NCBI RefSeq assembly: GCF_004564235.1
Contig: NZ_SOMN01000023.1
Span: 16,355 to 80,354 of the forward strand
Direction of reading: 5' to 3'
Length of the DNA: 64,000 bases
Origin: Cohnella luojiensis
Lineage (GTDB): Bacteria > Bacillota > Bacilli > Paenibacillales > Paenibacillaceae
The position numbers and the translations under genes are program-made. The notes under the pieces were generated by a model. That model searched no databases. It worked only from the letters and a program-made list of their open reading frames with translations, and was not told the DNA's origin. Positions within the stretch are counted from its first letter, which is position 1; the number at the start of each line of letters is the position of its first letter. Shown here piece by piece: positions 61,812-64,000 of this stretch.

Positions 61812-62759
61812 TCAGCGAAGCACCAATAGGATAACAATGGACAGTAACGAGAAGACGGCAGCTATTAAATAGAGGAAGGAAACCGTCTGAACCTGAGTCA
61901 ATCCCCATTTCATTAAGCTATGGTGGGTGTGCAAATTATCCGCCCGATGCAGGCCTTTTCCCTCCAACAGCCTCCTTGAGAAAACAATGACAGTGTCCAG
62001 AATAGGTACGCCAAGCGCCAGCATGGGCACCGAAAGGGACAATATCGTGGCACCCTTAAGCGTTCCGTCAATAGCAGTCACCGCAAGCGTATATCCGAGG
62101 AACGTGGCCCCTGCATCTCCCATGAAAATTCGGGCAGGATGGAAATTATAGGCCAAGAATGCCAAACAGGAGCCTGCGAGCGCAACGGCTACCACGGCGG
62201 TACTAGCATGATTAAATATTAACGAGGCTGCGAATAAGGTCAAGGAAGAGATGACGCACACGCCCGAAGCGAGACCATCGATCCCATCGATAAAATTAAG
62301 CATATTAATGAGCGCGAAAACCCATATGATCGTGAATAAAGCAGCCAACGCGGGCGAAAACAGGATCATTGCCGAGGAGGATGGCGACGAGATTCCTTGG
62401 ATCGAGATTCCCTGCATGATAGGGACGAATGCCACGCCTATGTAAACTAACAACCTGGGCCAGACTGGAAACTCGAGGCTTCTGGATTTATACCCGTCGT
62501 CGATAAGTCCGATGGCGACCAACGCTAACCCGCCTATCAAAATGGTACGAAACAGAGCAGGATGTCCCATGAACAGAAACGAGGTAACTACGACGCCAGC
62601 GAAAATCGCGACTCCTCCCGACAAAGGAATCGGCTCCTCATGGATTTTGCGACGCGTCGGCCGATCCACGAAGCCCACCCTTATAGCAAATCTGCGCACG
62701 AACGGCACAAGCAACATAACAAGCGCGAACGAGAAAGCCAACGCGTACAGATACATCAT
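61812..62759 (-). CDS. tagO: Undecaprenyl-phosphate GlcNAc-1-phosphate transferase (TagO/WecA-like)
   Basis: Membrane enzyme that transfers a HexNAc-1-phosphate to undecaprenyl phosphate, starting teichoic acid or other wall polymer synthesis. It has 315 residues and about ten hydrophobic helices. MraY/WecA superfamily motifs: RRKIHEEPIPLSGGVAIF, IGLIDDGYKSR with the Asp pair, NMLNFIDGIDGLASG, RIFMGDAGATFLGY and HRADNLHTHHSLMKWG. No other wall genes are adjacent, so the polymer made is not known. Gene symbol follows family resemblance. Confidence 0.88.
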   Translation of the reverse strand: MMYLYALAFSFALVMLLVPFVRRFAIRVGFVDRPTRRKIHEEPIPLSGGVAIFAGVVVTSFLFMGHPALFRTILIGGLALVAIGLIDDGYKSRSLEFPVWPRLLVYIGVAFVPIMQGISIQGISSPSSSAMILFSPALAALFTIIWVFALINMLNFIDGIDGLASGVCVISSLTLFAASLIFNHASTAVVAVALAGSCLAFLAYNFHPARIFMGDAGATFLGYTLAVTAIDGTLKGATILSLSVPMLALGVPILDTVIVFSRRLLEGKGLHRADNLHTHHSLMKWGLTQVQTVSFLYLIAAVFSLLSIVILLVLR

Positions 62760-62880
62760 AATAAGTTCCTCCGATGGGACGGTTTGTACTATAACATTCC
62801 CCTATGTCCATGGGAGGCATTCGCCGATCGTATAAGGAATCTCAATAAAATAGGACCACTCAAGGTGCGGGACAATACGG

Positions 62881-63048
62881 TGCGAGTTGGTTTAGCAGCA
62901 GAGGGGAAGGGAGCACGTGATTGTGGGCTGTACTTCGGTATAGTCAGACTATAGTGGCGTTTCTGAATGTTTGCGGGGCTTTAGTTCGGTTTGGTCGAAC
63001 TGCAGAGGCTTTTCTGCAAGTTTGCAGGGAATTAGTTTGATTTAGTCC
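62881..63048. repeat. 51-bp tandem repeat array D (about 3.3 copies)
   Basis: Equivalent AGTTCGG/ACTTCGG/AGTTTGA positions occur at 62932, 62983 and 63034, exactly 51 bases apart, with a degraded unit near 62885. Shared elements are TTTCTG, GTTTGC, GGGG-CTTTAGTT and a palindrome (AGTTCG/CGAACT, or TATAGTC/GACTATA in the first unit). No gene is supported in the 338 bases between tagO and tRNA-Lys. Confidence 0.82.
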
Positions 63049-63081
63049 AAAAAAACAAAAAACAGACGTTTGCACGTCTGC
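63049..63081 (-). terminator. Terminator of the tRNA/rRNA transcript
   Basis: Stem CAGACG/CGTCTG with loop TGCAAA and TTTTTTGTTTTTTT on the minus strand, 17 bases after tRNA-Lys. Confidence 0.88.
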
Positions 63082-63097
63082 GCGTTTGTTGGTTTAA

Positions 63098-63173
63098 TGG
63101 TGAGCCATGTAGGACTCGAACCTACGACACCCTGATTAAAAGTCAGGTGCTCTACCAACTGAGCTAATGGCTC
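63098..63173 (-). tRNA. tRNA-Lys (TTT)
   Basis: 76 bases, encoded CCA, acceptor GAGCCAT, anticodon loop CTTTTAA. Last of six tRNAs behind the 23S gene. Confidence 0.97.
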
Positions 63174-63178
63174 GAAAC

Positions 63179-63262
63179 TGGTGGAGGATGATGGATTTGA
63201 ACCACCGAACCCGAAGGAAGAGATTTACAGTCTCCCGCGTTTGGCCACTTCGCTAATCCTCC
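63179..63262 (-). tRNA. tRNA-Tyr (GTA)
   Basis: 84 bases with a long variable arm (class II), anticodon GTA, CCA encoded, acceptor GGAGGAT. Confidence 0.97.
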
Positions 63263-63298
63263 ACAATACAAGCCGGTCTGGTAAACCGGATAAAAAAA

Positions 63299-63374
63299 TG
63301 GTGGCTCGAGACGGAATCGAACCGCCGACACGAGGATTTTCAGTCCTCTGCTCTACCAGCTGAGCTATCGAGCC
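63299..63374 (-). tRNA. tRNA-Phe (GAA)
   Basis: 76 bases, anticodon loop CTGAAAA with GAA, acceptor GGCTCGA, CCA encoded. Confidence 0.97.
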
Positions 63375-63402
63375 TAATTTACTCCCCTGCGTACGGGGCC
63401 TA

Positions 63403-63450
63403 CGAAAAGTAATCGGAATTATCTTCGAAGGTTAACGTCACTTTTGGTGA
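63403..63450. repeat. Duplicated tRNA spacer, copy 1
   Basis: CGAAAAGTAATCGG, CTTCGAAGG and TCACTTTTGG recur in the same order at 63550-63597, so the spacers on both sides of tRNA-Asp are related. Confidence 0.8.
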
Positions 63451-63453
63451 AAA

Positions 63454-63530
63454 TGGCGGAGCTGACGGGATTCGAACCCGCGGTCTCCTGCGTGACAGGC
63501 AGGCATGTTAGGCCACTACACCACAGCTCC
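63454..63530 (-). tRNA. tRNA-Asp (GTC)
   Basis: 77 bases, anticodon loop CTGTCAC with GTC, acceptor GGAGCTG, CCA encoded. Confidence 0.97.
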
Positions 63531-63549
63531 GTGTTAAATAAGGGGTCCC

Positions 63550-63597
63550 CGAAAAGTAATCGGATTAAGCTTCGAAGGACTACTTCACTTTTGGGGT
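63550..63597. repeat. Duplicated tRNA spacer, copy 2
   Basis: Second copy of the spacer found at 63403-63450, here between tRNA-Asp and tRNA-Val. Confidence 0.8.
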
Positions 63598-63604
63598 GAA
63601 GTTA

Positions 63605-63680
63605 TGGTGGAGGCTGACGGGATCGAACCGCCGACCCTCTGCTTGTAAGGCAGATGCTCTCCCAGCTGAGCTAAGCCTCC
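63605..63680 (-). tRNA. tRNA-Val (TAC)
   Basis: 76 bases, anticodon loop CTTACAA with TAC, acceptor GGAGGCT, CCA encoded. Confidence 0.97.
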
Positions 63681-63697
63681 ATGGGATAGAAAACGAG

Positions 63698-63774
63698 TGG
63701 TAGCGGCGAAGGGACTCGAACCCCCGACCCTCCGGGTATGAACCGAATGCTCTAGCCAGCTGAGCTACACCGCC
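63698..63774 (-). tRNA. tRNA-Met (CAT), elongator type
   Basis: 77 bases, anticodon loop TTCATAC, acceptor GGCGGTG as in Bacillus elongator tRNA-Met; the first pair is G-T rather than the unpaired C1 of an initiator. First tRNA after the 23S gene. Confidence 0.95.
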
Positions 63775-63876
63775 ACAATTAAATAAGATCACAAGGCTTG
63801 CGCCTTGAAAACTGGATGCGAAGCAAAGCTTAGAAGAAGTTGGTGAGTATCGTTTGTCTTACAGTGTCATTCGTTA

Positions 63877-64000
63877 GGATAAGCCCTCGACCGATTAGTA
63901 CTCGTCAGCTGCACACGTTGCCGCGCTTCCACCCCGAGCCTATCAACCTGGTGTTCTTCCAGGGGTCTTACGAATTGGGAAATCTCATCTTGAGGCAGGC
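63877..64000 (-). rRNA. 23S ribosomal RNA, 3' end (partial)
   Basis: The last ~124 bases of a 23S gene running in from the right edge. On the minus strand it reads AGATTTCCCAATTCGTAAG, GACCCCTGGAAGA, then GTACTAATCGGTCGAGGGC and the end near CTTATCC. The next feature downstream is tRNA-Met about 100 bases on; no 5S gene is present between. Confidence 0.95.

Noticed and set aside
62562..62954. Plus-strand frame running out of the tagO region
   Set aside because: Antisense to tagO and extending into repeat array D; no start site and no family resemblance.

Overview
The window is chromosomal DNA from a spore-forming Firmicute, most likely Paenibacillaceae (Paenibacillus or Cohnella type). The reasons are the Bacillus-like gene order (cggR-gapA-pgk-tpiA-gpmI-eno; rapZ-yvcK-whiA-HPr; hprK-lgt-ppaX-yvoF-his; rnr...smpB-ssrA), strong AGGAGG-type ribosome binding sites, a CtsR box on clpP, a CggR operator, an Sda homologue, and the SEC-C and TPR families seen in this group. 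Most genes lie on the minus strand. No species was identified.

Layout. 1-3.2 kb: the end of zwf, gnd and an unusual thioredoxin-reductase paralogue, a small redox/pentose-phosphate operon. 3.2-6.7 kb: a cyclase-family enzyme, two small membrane proteins and a SEC-C/TPR protein. 6.7-10.3 kb: an accessory region behind the tmRNA gene. The intact ssrA (9880-10242) is followed by two further decaying copies of its 3' end (8372-8475, 6804-6879). The segments between them carry an Abi-family gene broken by one in-frame TGA, and a UPF0158 gene paired with an unknown gene. No integrase remains. 10.4-15.2 kb: smpB, a stand-alone pyrB of the enterobacterial type, and rnr with a tail of about 250 Gly/Arg/Lys-rich residues. 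15.3-25.4 kb: glpD, glpK and glpP, then a LacI regulator, a GH42 beta-galactosidase and a sugar ABC importer without its own ATPase. The likely ATPase is the MsmX-type protein at 59.4-60.5 kb. 25.8-36.3 kb: secG, an Eis-like acetyltransferase, a sugar isomerase, a RibD/DHFR-like gene and the complete lower-glycolysis operon under CggR. 36.5-38.6 kb: tRNA-Arg, a large tandem-repeat zone, clpP and sda. 38.7-46.6 kb: a SIMPL protein and the trxB-glcK-rapZ-yvcK-whiA-HPr cluster behind a TPR/HTH gene. 46.7-48.4 kb: a histidine-kinase remnant and a PRPP synthetase. 48.5-56 kb: the complete histidine operon hisZGDBHAF(IE)J. 56.2-62.8 kb: yvoF, ppaX, lgt, hprK, msmX, a PucR/CdaR-type regulator and a TagO-like transferase. 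63.1-64 kb: six tRNA genes after the 3' end of a 23S rRNA, with no 5S gene between them.

How the parts connect. Carbon-control genes are dense here: hprK, HPr, CggR, GlpP, LacI, the MsmX ATPase, glucokinase and YvcK. SmpB, tmRNA and RNase R form the ribosome-rescue set, with ClpP as the downstream protease. The PRPP synthetase lies just downstream of the histidine operon, whose first enzyme consumes PRPP.

Most notable non-gene structure: four intergenic arrays (11.0, 36.8, 37.0 and 62.9 kb) share an exact 51-bp period. Two of them are the same family and keep a stem-loop although their sequences have diverged. Together with the serial ssrA 3'-end copies, this is the best candidate for something not yet described.
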